DNA of 64,000 bases from the NCBI RefSeq assembly GCF_003144535.1, contig NZ_PHFJ01000015.1, positions 1 through 64,000 on the forward strand, in the 5' to 3' direction. Positions 19,451 through 29,142 of the stretch are shown piece by piece. How positions within the stretch are numbered: position 1 is the stretch's first letter; each line of letters starts with the position of its first letter. The notes beneath the pieces were generated by a model. The model ran no database searches. It saw only the letters and a program-made list of their open reading frames with translations, and was not told where the DNA came from. The position numbers and the translations under genes are program-made. This DNA comes from Proteus penneri (GTDB lineage: Bacteria > Pseudomonadota > Gammaproteobacteria > Enterobacterales > Enterobacteriaceae).

Positions 19451-21031
19451 TTAGGAAGCCACATTATCGGTGTTAGTCCCCGCATGGATCTTCAAATACT
19501 CATCAAAAGAAATGGTATCACTCTTTTCTAACTCTTCTTGACGTTTTATGGATGAAATTCTCTCATGTTCAAAAGCTTCATCAGTTAACGTTTCATAAGG
19601 TGTTTTAATTAATTCTTGGTAATATTCTTCAGCCAAAGACAAGCCAAAACCACCAATGCCTTGTGTTTTAATTTTATCTAAAAGTCTGCCTGAAAAAGTT
19701 AATTCAGGATTATCGAACATTTCTTCTAACTTAACACAAACTTCCATATATTTAGTGCCTGAACAACAATCAAGAACATTAGCAACACGTGCTAAATCAG
19801 CAAATAAGGCTTTACCTACTTGCGCTAATGGCTCTTTTCTTTCGCCACAACCCATTCCAATAACTTGACCTGGCTTACGCCCTTCTAGAATAACGTTATT
19901 CCAATTTGAACGGCAGCACGCTAATTCAGAAGCATCCATTTCTGGAGCATCAGCTAATACACACCAAATCAGGAATAAATCAAGGAAGCGAATTTGTGTT
20001 TCGTCAACACCAATAGGGGTAAATGGATTGATATCAAGTGAACGAACTTCGATATATTCAATACCACCACGTAATAACGCATCAGAAGGCGATTCATCCC
20101 CCTTAACCACACGTTTAGGACGAATAGGTGCATAGAGTTCATTTTCAATCTGCAACACATTGGTGTTTAACTGAATATACTCACCGTTTTTCTTAACACC
20201 TAATTTAGCAAACTCTTCTGAAGGCTTATGAATCGCTTTTTTGAGCCCTTTGACATAAGTTTCAAGATGATTAAAGGTGATATCTAAATCGCTTTGAGAT
20301 TTATTGGTATACCCTAAATCGCTTAAACGTAATGAAGTTGCATAAGGTAAATACTTCGCCCCCTTAAGCGTACTTTCAAATGGTAAATTTGTTTCTCTTC
20401 CTTTTAAGAAAGATCCACAAATTGCTGGTGATGCACCAAAGAAAAATGGAATGATCCAGCCAAAGCGATAGTAGTTACGAATAAGACGTAAGTAACCATC
20501 AGAAATCGCCTCTTTTCCACTCTCTTCATCTTTTACATTTGCCCATGCTTGCCAAAATTCGATAGGTAATGAGAAGTTGTAATGCACACCCGAAATGGTT
20601 TGCATTAATGCACCATAACGATTTTTAAGCCCTTCGCGATAGAGTGTTTTAAAACGCCCAACATTTGATGTGCCAAATTGAGCCAGCGTAATCTTATCTT
20701 CCGCTTCAATAAAGCAAGGCATACTCATAGGCCACATACGTTCATTATCTAAGTGACGTGCTGTATAGCGATGTAAATCACCTAAAAAATGCAAGGTATG
20801 TGCAATGTTGTCATCAACAGGTGTAATAAATTCTAATAGAGACTCAGCAAAATCAGTTGTGATCCATTTATGAGTTAATGATTTACCTAATGAAATAGGA
20901 TGCTCTGTTGATGCTAAATTGCCTTCTGGCGTAACTCTTAAAGTTTCACGCTCTATACCACGGTGGATGCCACATAAAACTTTAGGGTGTGCTTCTAACC
21001 AAGAAAGCGCTTTTGATACGTCCGGGATCAA
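19451..21031 (-). CDS. gshA: GshA, glutamate-cysteine ligase
   Basis: Joins glutamate and cysteine to give gamma-glutamylcysteine, the first and limiting step of glutathione synthesis; gshB at 62985 does the second. The 526 residues are close to the proteobacterial class-I enzyme (518 in E. coli). Signature segments include [45 protein letters not shown] and [12 protein letters not shown]. It lies on the minus strand next to micA, as in E. coli. Confidence 0.98.
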   Translation of the reverse strand: MIPDVSKALSWLEAHPKVLCGIHRGIERETLRVTPEGNLASTEHPISLGKSLTHKWITTDFAESLLEFITPVDDNIAHTLHFLGDLHRYTARHLDNERMWPMSMPCFIEAEDKITLAQFGTSNVGRFKTLYREGLKNRYGALMQTISGVHYNFSLPIEFWQAWANVKDEESGKEAISDGYLRLIRNYYRFGWIIPFFFGASPAICGSFLKGRETNLPFESTLKGAKYLPYATSLRLSDLGYTNKSQSDLDITFNHLETYVKGLKKAIHKPSEEFAKLGVKKNGEYIQLNTNVLQIENELYAPIRPKRVVKGDESPSDALLRGGIEYIEVRSLDINPFTPIGVDETQIRFLDLFLIWCVLADAPEMDASELACCRSNWNNVILEGRKPGQVIGMGCGERKEPLAQVGKALFADLARVANVLDCCSGTKYMEVCVKLEEMFDNPELTFSGRLLDKIKTQGIGGFGLSLAEEYYQELIKTPYETLTDEAFEHERISSIKRQEELEKSDTISFDEYLKIHAGTNTDNVAS

Positions 21032-21183
21032 AGGTGACCTCCCGCGTTGATTGATGTTAGTAAATAGATAGGAGTTACTTTATCGCAAAGTCACTAAATT
21101 GTCGCTTATTAGATGATGTTAGCATTGTTAGTTGGTGCTAAACAAAAACGTCATTTATGCAAAATAATAGAATGGTAGAAAGC

Positions 21184-21212
21184 AAAAAACCCCGCAATAG
21201 CGGGGCTTTTAA
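21184..21212 (-). terminator. Terminator of the serV-arg tRNA operon
   Basis: CCCCGC and GCGGGG around a four-base loop, followed on the minus strand by TTTTTT. It ends just downstream of the last tRNA-Arg. Confidence 0.88.
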
Positions 21213-21214
21213 TA

Positions 21215-21291
21215 TGGTGCATCCTGGAGGATTCGAACCTCCGACCGCTCGGTTCGTAGCCGAGTACTCTATCCAGCTGAGCTAAGGATGC
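21215..21291 (-). tRNA. tRNA-Arg(ACG), fourth copy in the operon
   Basis: 77-nt gene with encoded CCA. The acceptor stem GCATCCT/AGGATGC, anticodon loop CTACGAA (anticodon ACG) and T-loop GGTTCGAATCC are all paired correctly. It is the last tRNA before the terminator and matches the E. coli argVYZQ type. Confidence 0.97.
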
Positions 21292-21342
21292 AGGTCTGAC
21301 GTTTTTGCTAGAAATAATTAAACTAAGTTATCTAATAAAAGA

Positions 21343-21419
21343 TGGTGCATCCTGGAGGATTCGAACCTCCGACCGCTCGGTTCGTAGCCGAGTACTCTAT
21401 CCAGCTGAGCTAAGGATGC
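21343..21419 (-). tRNA. tRNA-Arg(ACG), third copy
   Basis: The sequence is the same as its three neighbours (77 nt, anticodon ACG, encoded CCA). The spacer to the next copy is 51 bp. Confidence 0.97.
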
Positions 21420-21474
21420 ATCGTAGTTATTTTTCTAGCTGCTCATATTGCAATTAGCAATCTGAGTAATGAGA

Positions 21475-21551
21475 TGGTGCATCCTGGAGGATTCGAACCT
21501 CCGACCGCTCGGTTCGTAGCCGAGTACTCTATCCAGCTGAGCTAAGGATGC
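21475..21551 (-). tRNA. tRNA-Arg(ACG), second copy
   Basis: Same 77-nt sequence with anticodon ACG and encoded CCA. It lies 55 bp upstream, in transcription order, of the third copy. Confidence 0.97.
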
Positions 21552-21605
21552 GCCGTTTTAATACTTTACGCTTTTAATGCAAATTATTCACCATTTGCAC
21601 CAAAA

Positions 21606-21636
21606 TAAAAACCCCATACATTAATCATGGGGTTGG
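21606..21636 (-). terminator. Terminator-like hairpin inside the tRNA operon
   Basis: On the minus strand ACCCCAT and ATGGGGT pair around a loop of about nine bases, followed by TTTTTATTTT. It lies between the first and second tRNA-Arg genes. It could reduce transcription of the last three copies, or be a processing signal. Confidence 0.5.
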
Positions 21637-21640
21637 AATA

Positions 21641-21717
21641 TGGTGCATCCTGGAGGATTCGAACCTCCGACCGCTCGGTTCGTAGCCGAGTACTCTATCC
21701 AGCTGAGCTAAGGATGC
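21641..21717 (-). tRNA. tRNA-Arg(ACG), first copy
   Basis: Same 77-nt sequence with anticodon ACG and encoded CCA. It directly follows the tRNA-Ser gene with a 9-bp spacer and precedes the internal hairpin. Confidence 0.97.
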
Positions 21718-21726
21718 AAATCTAAA

Positions 21727-21819
21727 TGGCGGTGAGAGAGGGATTCGAACCCTCGATGCAGCTTTTGACCGCATACTCCCTTAGCAGGGGAGCGCCTTCA
21801 GCCTCTCGGCCATCTCACC
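21727..21819 (-). tRNA. serV: tRNA-Ser(GCT)
   Basis: 93-nt class II tRNA with a long variable arm, anticodon GCT within CTGCTAA, discriminator G and encoded CCA. It is the first gene of the tRNA operon and lies downstream of csrA, as serV does in E. coli. Confidence 0.97.
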
Positions 21820-21876
21820 ATATTTAGAACCACTCGAAGAAGTTCTTACTGAACATCTCGTCTCTGTGTGGCGCAC

Positions 21877-21904
21877 ATATTACTTTCTCAGCCTAAGAAG
21901 TCAA
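21877..21904 (-). promoter_or_regulatory. Promoter of the tRNA operon
   Basis: Minus-strand TTGACT (21899-21904), a 16-bp spacer and TAATAT (21877-21882) are followed by GTGCGCC, a GC-rich discriminator typical of stringently controlled stable-RNA promoters. It lies about 60 bp upstream of tRNA-Ser. The rest of the 463-bp gap to csrA (21905-22282) shows no gene or clear signal. Confidence 0.75.
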
Positions 21905-22282
21905 ACGATTTTTCTCAACTTTTTACGAATATACGTTTGTTTGAACACTTCACAAACAAACTGATGCGTTTATCAGCAAGATTGGCTAAAAAAGTCCTGA
22001 ACACAATGATATCGCTGATGAAAAATCATTCAAGTATTTTATTCTCTTAGTTAATAAATTCATTCGCACATCAAATTATTATGAATCGAATTATTAGAGG
22101 TAAAAAGACTTTCAATTCTGTCAATCAGAATAAACGGATAGTGCAATAATAAATACAGTTCAAGGAAAGAGAAGATAGGAACAAAGAAGGGAATCAAACG
22201 TCTTATAAAGAGAAAAGCGCCCAAACCCGGCAAAAGTGTGGACGCTTACGAATGAATTGTGACTAACTAAAATAGGAATTAT

Positions 22283-22471
22283 TTAGTAGTTATCAGTAGG
22301 CTGAGTTTTCTCGGCCTGAATTCGTTGATAGATCTCTTCACGATGGACAGATACTTCTTTAGGTGCGTTTACGCCAATCCGTACCTGATTACCTTTAACC
22401 CCTAAAACGGTTACGGTCACATCATCGCCTATCATAAGCGTTTCACCAACTCGACGAGTTAGAATAAGCAT
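22283..22471 (-). CDS. csrA: CsrA, carbon storage regulator (RsmA)
   Basis: Small RNA-binding dimer that blocks or stabilises target mRNAs at GGA motifs; in Proteus relatives it affects swarming and virulence. The 62 residues, [20 protein letters not shown] onwards, differ little from the 61 of E. coli, mainly in the last few. It lies between alaS and the serV tRNA operon, the standard order. Confidence 0.98.
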
Positions 22472-22691
22472 TCTTTGCTCCTTGAAAATTTACAAGAGTC
22501 GGGTCTCTAGAATTTCCCGGCCATTATCCATCATACATTGTCAATTCGTATAATCATTATTTATCACAAGTAACTTATACTTCATAACAAAATATAAATT
22601 TAGTGATTGATTATTTAACGGATTATCAATATCTCAATAAGGCGTTATCCCTATAAATCAGGAATAGCGCCTTTTTTCAGGTTATTATCGC

Positions 22692-25319
22692 TTACAGATG
22701 CGATTCAACCCACTCGTCAACACTTGCCAAAGCCGCAGGTAAAGCGTCAATATCAGTACCACCAGCTTGAGCCATATCAGGGCGACCGCCACCTTTACCA
22801 CCGATTTGCTGTGCTACAAAACTAATTAACTCACCTGCTTTAACTTTAGCAGTTAAATCTTTAGTGACCCCAACAATTAAACTCACTTTACCATCAGAAA
22901 TAGTGGAAAGCACAATAATTGCAGAACCTAATTGATTTTTTAAATCGTCAACCATTGTTCTTAACATTTTTGGCTCAACACCATTAAGCTCACGAACTAA
23001 AAGTTTGATACCTTTCACATTTTTAGCCTGACTACCTAAAGAGGAACTCTCTTGAGCAGCTTGCTGATCTTTTAGTTGTTGGAGTTCTTTTTCTAATAAA
23101 CGATATTTTTCTTGGACTGTTTTGATTCTTTCGACCAAGTTTGTACCATCGCTTTTTAGAACTTGTGCAACAAGAGAGATAAGATCTGATTGTTCATGAA
23201 TACTCTCAATTGCTGCAATACCAGTAATTGCCTCAATACGACGAATACCAGCAGCAGTGCCTGACTCACTGACAATGCGGAATAAACCAATATCCCCCGT
23301 TCTAGAAGCGTGAGTACCACCACAAAGTTCAGTAGAGAAGTCACCCATTGTTAAAACACGAACTCGTTCGTCGTATTTTTCACCAAAGAGTGCCATCGCA
23401 CCTTTTTCTTTCGCATCTTCAAGATCCATTAACTCAGTGACAACTGGTGAGTTAAGTCGGATTTGCGCATTGACAATATCTTCAATTTCTCGTAATTGTT
23501 CTGGCTTAACTGCTTCAAAATGAGAAAAGTCAAAACGCAGATATTTATCGTTAACCAAGGAGCCTTTTTGAGTAACATGCGTACCCAGAACTTGGCGCAA
23601 TGCGGCATGTAATAAGTGCGTCGCAGAGTGATTTAAACGAATAGCATCACGGCGAGCAATATCGATAGTGGCATTAATTTTATGGTTAACAATAAATGAC
23701 CCTACGTTAACTTTACCAATATGACCAATCGCTTTACCGTATTTTTGCGTATCTGTGACTTCAAACAGGCTATCTTTACCTGTTAAAACACCTTTATCAC
23801 CAACTTGTCCACCAGACTCTGCATAAAATGCGGTTTTATTTAAGAAGATAATACCTTCTTCGCCTGCTTTCAATTCAGTGACTGATTGTCCGTTATGGAA
23901 AATAGCGGTGATTGTGCCCTGTTGTTCATCATGATCATAACCAGAGAACTCACTACGGCTATCCACTTTGATTAGACTATTATAGTCAGTACCAAAACCA
24001 CTAGATTCACGCGCACGTTTACGTTGCTCTTCCATCGCGACATCGAAGCCGTTTTCATCAACCTTGATATTTCTTTCACGACAAACATCGGCAGTTAAAT
24101 CAAGAGGAAAACCATATGTATCATAAAGACGGAAAGCGGTTTCACCCGGAAGAATGTCATCTGTTAAGTTAGCCAGTTCTTCATCTAATAATTGAAGACC
24201 ACGTTCTAATGTACGAGCAAATTGCTCTTCTTCCGTTTTTAATACTTTTTCGACGATAGCTTGTTGACGTTTTAATTCTTCACCTGCCTCTGCCATAACT
24301 TCAATTAATGGAGCTACTAACTTATAGAAGAAGGTATCTTTGGCGCCAAGCATATAACCATGACGTACTGCACGACGAATAATACGACGCAGAACATAGC
24401 CACGGCCTTCATTAGAAGGGATAACGCCATCGCAGACAAGGAATGAACAAGAACGAATATGATCGGCAATAACGCGTAATGATTTATTTTCTAAATCCGT
24501 TGCATTAGTCACTTGTGCAACAGATTTAATTAAAGAACGGAATAAATCAATGTCATAGTTAGAGTTTACATGTTGTAAAACAGCAGTAATACGCTCTAAC
24601 CCCATTCCCGTATCAACAGATGGTTTCGGCAGTGGATCCATAGTGCCATCTGACTGACGATTAAATTGCATGAAGACGATATTCCAGATCTCAATATAGC
24701 GATCGCCATCCTCTTCTGGTGATCCAGGAGGTCCGCCCCAAATGTGATCACCATGATCATAAAATATTTCGGTACAAGGTCCACAAGGGCCTGTATCCCC
24801 CATTTGCCAGAAGTTATCTAATGCAAATGGTGCACCTTTATTATCACCAATGCGGATAATTCTTTCTGCTGGAATACCAATTTCTTTATTCCAAATATCA
24901 TAAGCTTCATCATCTGTGGCATATACCGTTACCCAAAGTCTTTCTTTAGGTAAATTGAACCACTCTTCGCTTGTTAATAATTCCCAAGCAAAATTGATTG
25001 CATCATGTTTGAAATAGTCACCAAAACTGAAATTACCTAGCATTTCAAAAAAAGTATGGTGACGAGCGGTATAACCCACATTTTCTAAATCGTTATGTTT
25101 ACCACCTGCGCGCACACAGCGTTGCGCAGTTGTCGCTCGGGAATAAGGTCTATTACCCAATCCAAGAAATACATCTTTGAATTGGTTCATCCCTGCGTTT
25201 GTAAACAGCAATGTTGGATCGTTATTTGGAACCAAAGAACTGCTAGGTACTATTTGATGTCCTTTAGTATGAAAAAAGTCGAGAAACGCCTGACGGATCT
25301 CAGCGGTGCTTTTGCTCAT
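22692..25319 (-). CDS. alaS: AlaS, alanyl-tRNA synthetase
   Basis: Charges tRNA-Ala. It has a class II catalytic domain (about 1-460, with [15 protein letters not shown] and [12 protein letters not shown]), an editing domain with HSATHLLH and [13 protein letters not shown], and a C-terminal oligomerisation domain ending [11 protein letters not shown]...VESHL. The length of 875 compares with 876 in E. coli. The start [21 protein letters not shown] is preceded by GGGAT. Upstream is a 900-bp gap where recX would be expected. Confidence 0.98.
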   Translation of the reverse strand: MSKSTAEIRQAFLDFFHTKGHQIVPSSSLVPNNDPTLLFTNAGMNQFKDVFLGLGNRPYSRATTAQRCVRAGGKHNDLENVGYTARHHTFFEMLGNFSFGDYFKHDAINFAWELLTSEEWFNLPKERLWVTVYATDDEAYDIWNKEIGIPAERIIRIGDNKGAPFALDNFWQMGDTGPCGPCTEIFYDHGDHIWGGPPGSPEEDGDRYIEIWNIVFMQFNRQSDGTMDPLPKPSVDTGMGLERITAVLQHVNSNYDIDLFRSLIKSVAQVTNATDLENKSLRVIADHIRSCSFLVCDGVIPSNEGRGYVLRRIIRRAVRHGYMLGAKDTFFYKLVAPLIEVMAEAGEELKRQQAIVEKVLKTEEEQFARTLERGLQLLDEELANLTDDILPGETAFRLYDTYGFPLDLTADVCRERNIKVDENGFDVAMEEQRKRARESSGFGTDYNSLIKVDSRSEFSGYDHDEQQGTITAIFHNGQSVTELKAGEEGIIFLNKTAFYAESGGQVGDKGVLTGKDSLFEVTDTQKYGKAIGHIGKVNVGSFIVNHKINATIDIARRDAIRLNHSATHLLHAALRQVLGTHVTQKGSLVNDKYLRFDFSHFEAVKPEQLREIEDIVNAQIRLNSPVVTELMDLEDAKEKGAMALFGEKYDERVRVLTMGDFSTELCGGTHASRTGDIGLFRIVSESGTAAGIRRIEAITGIAAIESIHEQSDLISLVAQVLKSDGTNLVERIKTVQEKYRLLEKELQQLKDQQAAQESSSLGSQAKNVKGIKLLVRELNGVEPKMLRTMVDDLKNQLGSAIIVLSTISDGKVSLIVGVTKDLTAKVKAGELISFVAQQIGGKGGGRPDMAQAGGTDIDALPAALASVDEWVESHL

Positions 25320-26088
25320 AATTATCCCGAAATCAAGCTGGAAAAACAGAAATTAGAAATCTAGTTAGAGGAGGTTTATTATTACCTCTACTTAGCCAAC
25401 GAATACATAAGTAGGGATAAGATAGAATTTCTTCTGTCAGAAGTAAAACCCCCGATAAACTTATTCGTGTTGACATTGTAAATCGTCTAGTTTTTTTCTG
25501 AAAGTGGGATTGTTATCTGAGAATGGGACTTTTCTCTATTTAAGAGCAATTATCTTGGAAAATGTTAGCAACTTAAAGTATTTTCATTTTGTAATTATTA
25601 AAAAGTATTTGTTATTACTGCTTTTTTATGAGATGACTCGCTATACGTTTTTTTCCTTTGAATAATCTCTTTTTCTCATGGCAAGTAGTAACAAAAACAT
25701 AAGAATTATTACTTAAACAATATGTTGATATAGCGATAACTTACTAAAATAAAAGCACTTATTACTAAAAAACACACCTTACATCTCAACAAATCTTTAA
25801 ATACAATTTAAATTAGATCCAAATATATTGAAGATATTTATCTTTATATGTCAATTATTTATTATCTGGTGCAATCAGATTATAATAATGATTCTTATTT
25901 CTATTTTTTATTGGCAAGGATATATCACCAAAATTTCACTATATAAATTTTCATATAACTATCAAAAACAAATTAGTAAAAAATATCGTTATATTAAATA
26001 AAGTAGTGTTAAAGGCTATTTTTCATGGAAAGAAAACAAAATAAGACTAATTTTAATCCTCTTTTGAATAAAAGATACAACATATAAC
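25320..26088. other. AT-rich gap between recA and alaS, no recX
   Basis: No credible coding frame is present; only scattered frames of about 20 codons. In E. coli recX occupies this place. On the minus strand a short hairpin GAGGT/CCTC at about 25367-25390 lies in the alaS leader. ATAATAATGATTCTTATTT around 25883-25901 resembles a Fur half-palindrome, but no gene follows it. The alaS promoter must be here. Confidence 0.6.
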
Positions 26089-26120
26089 AAAAAGGAAGCC
26101 ATTTGAGAGCTTCCTTTTTT
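26089..26120 (-). terminator. Terminator of recA
   Basis: AAAAAGGAAGC and GCTTCCTTTTT form an 11-bp stem, with T runs on both strands. It lies about 100 bp after the recA stop. Confidence 0.85.
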
Positions 26121-26221
26121 AAGTGAGTTAAATCACATTAATTGGCTAATGGTTAACAACTGCAATGATCGTAATATGTTTTAATATACATTCAATGTGC
26201 AATTTAGGCATTAGTAAAAAA

Positions 26222-27292
26222 TTATTTTTCTGTTTCTTCAATATCTGCAGCGTCATCACTATCATTAGCAAAATCAGCTGCGCTAGTAAATTCACCTGCG
26301 TGATTTAATAACATTTCACGAAGTTTAGTGTTTAACTCATTGTACATTTCAGGGTGTTCTTTTAAATAAGTTGTTGCATTGGCTTTACCTTGACCAATTT
26401 TCTCACCATTGTAGCTGTACCATGCACCAGCTTTCTCTACCAATTTGTGTTTAACACCTAAATCAATCAATTCGCCAAAGGTATTGATGCCTTCACCATA
26501 CATAATTTGGAATTCAGCTTGTTTAAATGGTGCTGCAATTTTGTTTTTCACCACTTTAACGCGTGTTTCACTACCAACAACTTCATCACCGTTTTTAACA
26601 GAGCCGATACGACGAATATCTAAACGAACAGATGCGTAGAATTTAAGTGCATTACCACCTGTTGTGGTTTCTGGATTACCAAACATAACACCGATTTTCA
26701 TTCGAATTTGGTTGATGAAAATAAGCAGAGTGTTGGAGTTTTTCAAGTTACCCGCTAACTTACGCATAGCTTGACTCATCATACGAGCAGCTAAACCAAC
26801 GTGTGAATCACCAATCTCACCTTCAATTTCTGCTTTTGGTGTTAAAGCTGCAACGGAGTCAACAACGATAACATCAACTGCACCAGAACGAGATAATGCA
26901 TCACAAATTTCTAGGGCTTGTTCACCAGTATCAGGCTGAGAACAGAGCAGGTTATCAATATCTACGCCTAGTTTTTGAGCATAGATAGGGTCTAAAGCGT
27001 GCTCAGCATCAATGAATGCACAAATTTTGCCTTCACGTTGAGCAGCTGCGATAACTTGTAGTGTTAATGTTGTTTTACCAGAAGATTCTGGGCCATAGAT
27101 TTCAACAATACGCCCGCGTGGTAAACCACCAGCACCTAAAGCAACGTCTAATGATAAAGAACCCGTAGAGATGGTTTCAACGTTCATGGAACGATCTTCG
27201 CCCAGACGCATGATAGACCCTTTACCAAATTGCTTTTCAATTTGACCAAGTGCTGCGGCCAATGCTTTTTGCTTGTTTTCATCAATAGCCAT
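26222..27292 (-). CDS. recA: RecA, recombinase and SOS co-protease
   Basis: Forms filaments on single-stranded DNA, catalyses strand exchange and stimulates LexA self-cleavage. I use the ATG at 27290-27292 ([20 protein letters not shown]), preceded by GGGAG and identical to E. coli; the frame is open nine codons further upstream without support. Walker [10 protein letters not shown] is at about 66-74, Walker B VIVVDSV near 140, and the L2 region [21 protein letters not shown] is present. The 356-residue product has an acidic tail ([13 protein letters not shown]). The promoter overlaps a near-consensus LexA operator. Confidence 0.99.
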   Translation of the reverse strand: MAIDENKQKALAAALGQIEKQFGKGSIMRLGEDRSMNVETISTGSLSLDVALGAGGLPRGRIVEIYGPESSGKTTLTLQVIAAAQREGKICAFIDAEHALDPIYAQKLGVDIDNLLCSQPDTGEQALEICDALSRSGAVDVIVVDSVAALTPKAEIEGEIGDSHVGLAARMMSQAMRKLAGNLKNSNTLLIFINQIRMKIGVMFGNPETTTGGNALKFYASVRLDIRRIGSVKNGDEVVGSETRVKVVKNKIAAPFKQAEFQIMYGEGINTFGELIDLGVKHKLVEKAGAWYSYNGEKIGQGKANATTYLKEHPEMYNELNTKLREMLLNHAGEFTSAADFANDSDDAADIEETEK

Positions 27293-27370
27293 GTTATCTC
27301 CCTCTGGGCAGTGAAGCATAAAAATGGGTCACTACCATTAAAACGTATATGATTTTGCTTGTTGAAACTC

Positions 27371-27398
27371 ATTATACTGTATAATCATACAGTATCAA
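27371..27398 (-). promoter_or_regulatory. recA promoter with embedded LexA (SOS) operator
   Basis: On the minus strand TTGATA (27393-27398), a 16-bp spacer and TATAAT (27371-27376). The spacer is itself the LexA box CTGTATGATTATACAG; the full TACTGTATAATCATACAGTA spans 27375-27394 on the plus strand. The layout is nearly the same as the E. coli recA promoter. Confidence 0.96.
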
Positions 27399-27399
27399 G

Positions 27400-27906
27400 T
27401 TAATTATTAATAATTTCTTTAAGAATTGATTTTAAAGAAAAAATAACAGATTCAGCTCTTATTTGATCTCGAGAACCACTGAATATACAGTGTGTTGCCG
27501 TAGTTTGAATACCTGTTGATGTTTTCATTGCAAAGCCAAACCAAACTAAACCAACGGGTTTTTCTTCACTACCACCACCAGGGCCTGCAATACCACTAAC
27601 TGAAACAGCAAAATCTGCATTTGCCGCGCTAAGTGCGCCTTTCGCCATCTGAAGAACAACTTCTTTGCTAACAGCGCCGTATTTAATCAAGGTTTGCTCA
27701 TCAACACCTATCATTTCATGCTTCGCTTCATTGCTATATGTTACAAAGCCACGCTGATAATATTCAGAGCTTCCTGCAATATCAGTGATAACTTTCGCAA
27801 TCCATCCGCCAGTGCAAGATTCAGCTGTTGTTATCGTACGCTTCTTTTCAAGTAACACTTTACCCATTTCAATACTTAGACGGGTCATTTCATCGTAATT
27901 TATCAT
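27400..27906 (-). CDS. pncC: PncC, nicotinamide-nucleotide amidase
   Basis: Deamidates nicotinamide mononucleotide to nicotinate mononucleotide in the pyridine nucleotide cycle; it is a stand-alone CinA C-terminal domain. The 168 residues (165 in E. coli) contain TTAESCTGGWIAKVITDIAGSS with the active-site Ser, FVTYSNEAKHEMIGV, and the glycine-rich SGIAGPGGGSEEKPVG loop. It lies immediately upstream of the recA promoter, as in E. coli, and downstream of lplT. Confidence 0.96.
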   Translation of the reverse strand: MINYDEMTRLSIEMGKVLLEKKRTITTAESCTGGWIAKVITDIAGSSEYYQRGFVTYSNEAKHEMIGVDEQTLIKYGAVSKEVVLQMAKGALSAANADFAVSVSGIAGPGGGSEEKPVGLVWFGFAMKTSTGIQTTATHCIFSGSRDQIRAESVIFSLKSILKEIINN

Positions 27907-27942
27907 TAAGGTTCATCTAACCTCTATTATAAATCTCAGTGT

Positions 27943-29142
27943 TTAAGATTTCTTCCTAGTGCAATCCCATAACCATAGACCACCAATTGCTAGGGCAAAA
28001 ATAGCCCCAAAGCCTATTCCGATAGCAACAACAGATACACCAATGCTTGTAACCAATGAGAATAAACCAAGCATTAATAACATTGCTGTATTTTCACCGA
28101 GATTTTGTACAGCGATAGCATTACCAGCACCAACACTGTGCTTTCCTTTGTCTTGTAATAACGCATTCAATGGCACGACAAAGAAGCCACCAAAAACACC
28201 GATGATAATAAGAATTAAGTAGGATGGAATAATTGAAGTTTGCAATGAGAAATAAACAACACCAAGACCAATTAAAATACCTGCAGGCATACAGCGCCGT
28301 ACTGTTTTCAGAGTCACAAATTTAGCAGCTAATCCAGCACCGACCACAATACCAATCGCAACCATCGCATTTAATACTGTTGGGGTTGTATTATCAGTCA
28401 TACCTAAAGCAATAGGTACCCACTGCACAAGTAAAAAGCGCAATGTTACTCCTGCCCCCCAAAACATGCTGGTTCCCACTAAAGAAAAGCGACTTTTTTT
28501 ATCAGCCCATAAAGTTCGTGTAGCCTCAAGAAACTGTGTAAACATTTTTTTAATGTTCCAACCACGACCAATTTGAGCAGCTGATAATTTAGGTATACCA
28601 AAGTTAACAAATACCGCTAAACCATACATTGCCGCACAAACACCTAATGCAAAAACAATGCTCCAATCTGATAGTAAACCACCAATGACAGATCCCAATA
28701 GAATAGCGGCAATAGTAGAAGCTTCCATTAAACCATTTGCTTTAACTAAACGTTCGCCATCGGTTAATTCACCTAAGATGCCATATTTAGCAGGAGAATA
28801 AACAGCGGCACCAATTCCAACGAGAGCATAGCCAAGGAAAGGATCAGAGCCAACGCAAATAAGAAATGCGCCTACAAATTTTAACAGATTACCACTGAGC
28901 ATTACCCTACCTTTAGGATTACGATCAGCAAACTGCCCTACAAAAGGAGCTAAAAGAATAAAAGCCAGCACAAAAACCATCTGTAAAACAGGCTGACTCC
29001 ACTCTGGATACAGTGATGATTTAAACTGCGCAAGAATAGCAAACAGTAAGGCATTATCGGCAAAAGCAGAAAGAAATTGCGACAAAAGTACCGCTTTCAT
29101 TCCCCTACTCATTAAAGGAGGCTGACTAATATTCTCTGGCAT
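27943..29142 (-). CDS. lplT: LplT, lysophospholipid transporter
   Basis: Major-facilitator flippase bringing lysophosphatidylethanolamine from the outer to the inner leaflet for re-acylation by Aas. The 399 residues form about 12 membrane segments; the start [31 protein letters not shown] and the conserved [11 protein letters not shown] loop match E. coli LplT (397). Its ATG overlaps the aas stop by one base (TAATG), so translation is coupled. Confidence 0.96.
   Translation of the reverse strand: MPENISQPPLMSRGMKAVLLSQFLSAFADNALLFAILAQFKSSLYPEWSQPVLQMVFVLAFILLAPFVGQFADRNPKGRVMLSGNLLKFVGAFLICVGSDPFLGYALVGIGAAVYSPAKYGILGELTDGERLVKANGLMEASTIAAILLGSVIGGLLSDWSIVFALGVCAAMYGLAVFVNFGIPKLSAAQIGRGWNIKKMFTQFLEATRTLWADKKSRFSLVGTSMFWGAGVTLRFLLVQWVPIALGMTDNTTPTVLNAMVAIGIVVGAGLAAKFVTLKTVRRCMPAGILIGLGVVYFSLQTSIIPSYLILIIIGVFGGFFVVPLNALLQDKGKHSVGAGNAIAVQNLGENTAMLLMLGLFSLVTSIGVSVVAIGIGFGAIFALAIGGLWLWDCTRKKS

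Noticed and set aside
21215-21717. Four near-identical 77-bp units considered as a repeat array or CRISPR
   Set aside because: Each folds as a complete tRNA-Arg(ACG) with encoded CCA; spacers are irregular.
21868-22050. 60-codon frame upstream of the tRNA operon
   Set aside because: It overlaps the tRNA promoter and has no ribosome binding site or family likeness.
25883-25901. Fur-like site in the recA-alaS gap as a real operator
   Set aside because: Only partly matching and no iron gene follows; the region is AT-rich so a chance match is likely.
27293-27319. Longer RecA start
   Set aside because: The GGGAG site and the almost invariant start MAIDENKQK favour 27292.
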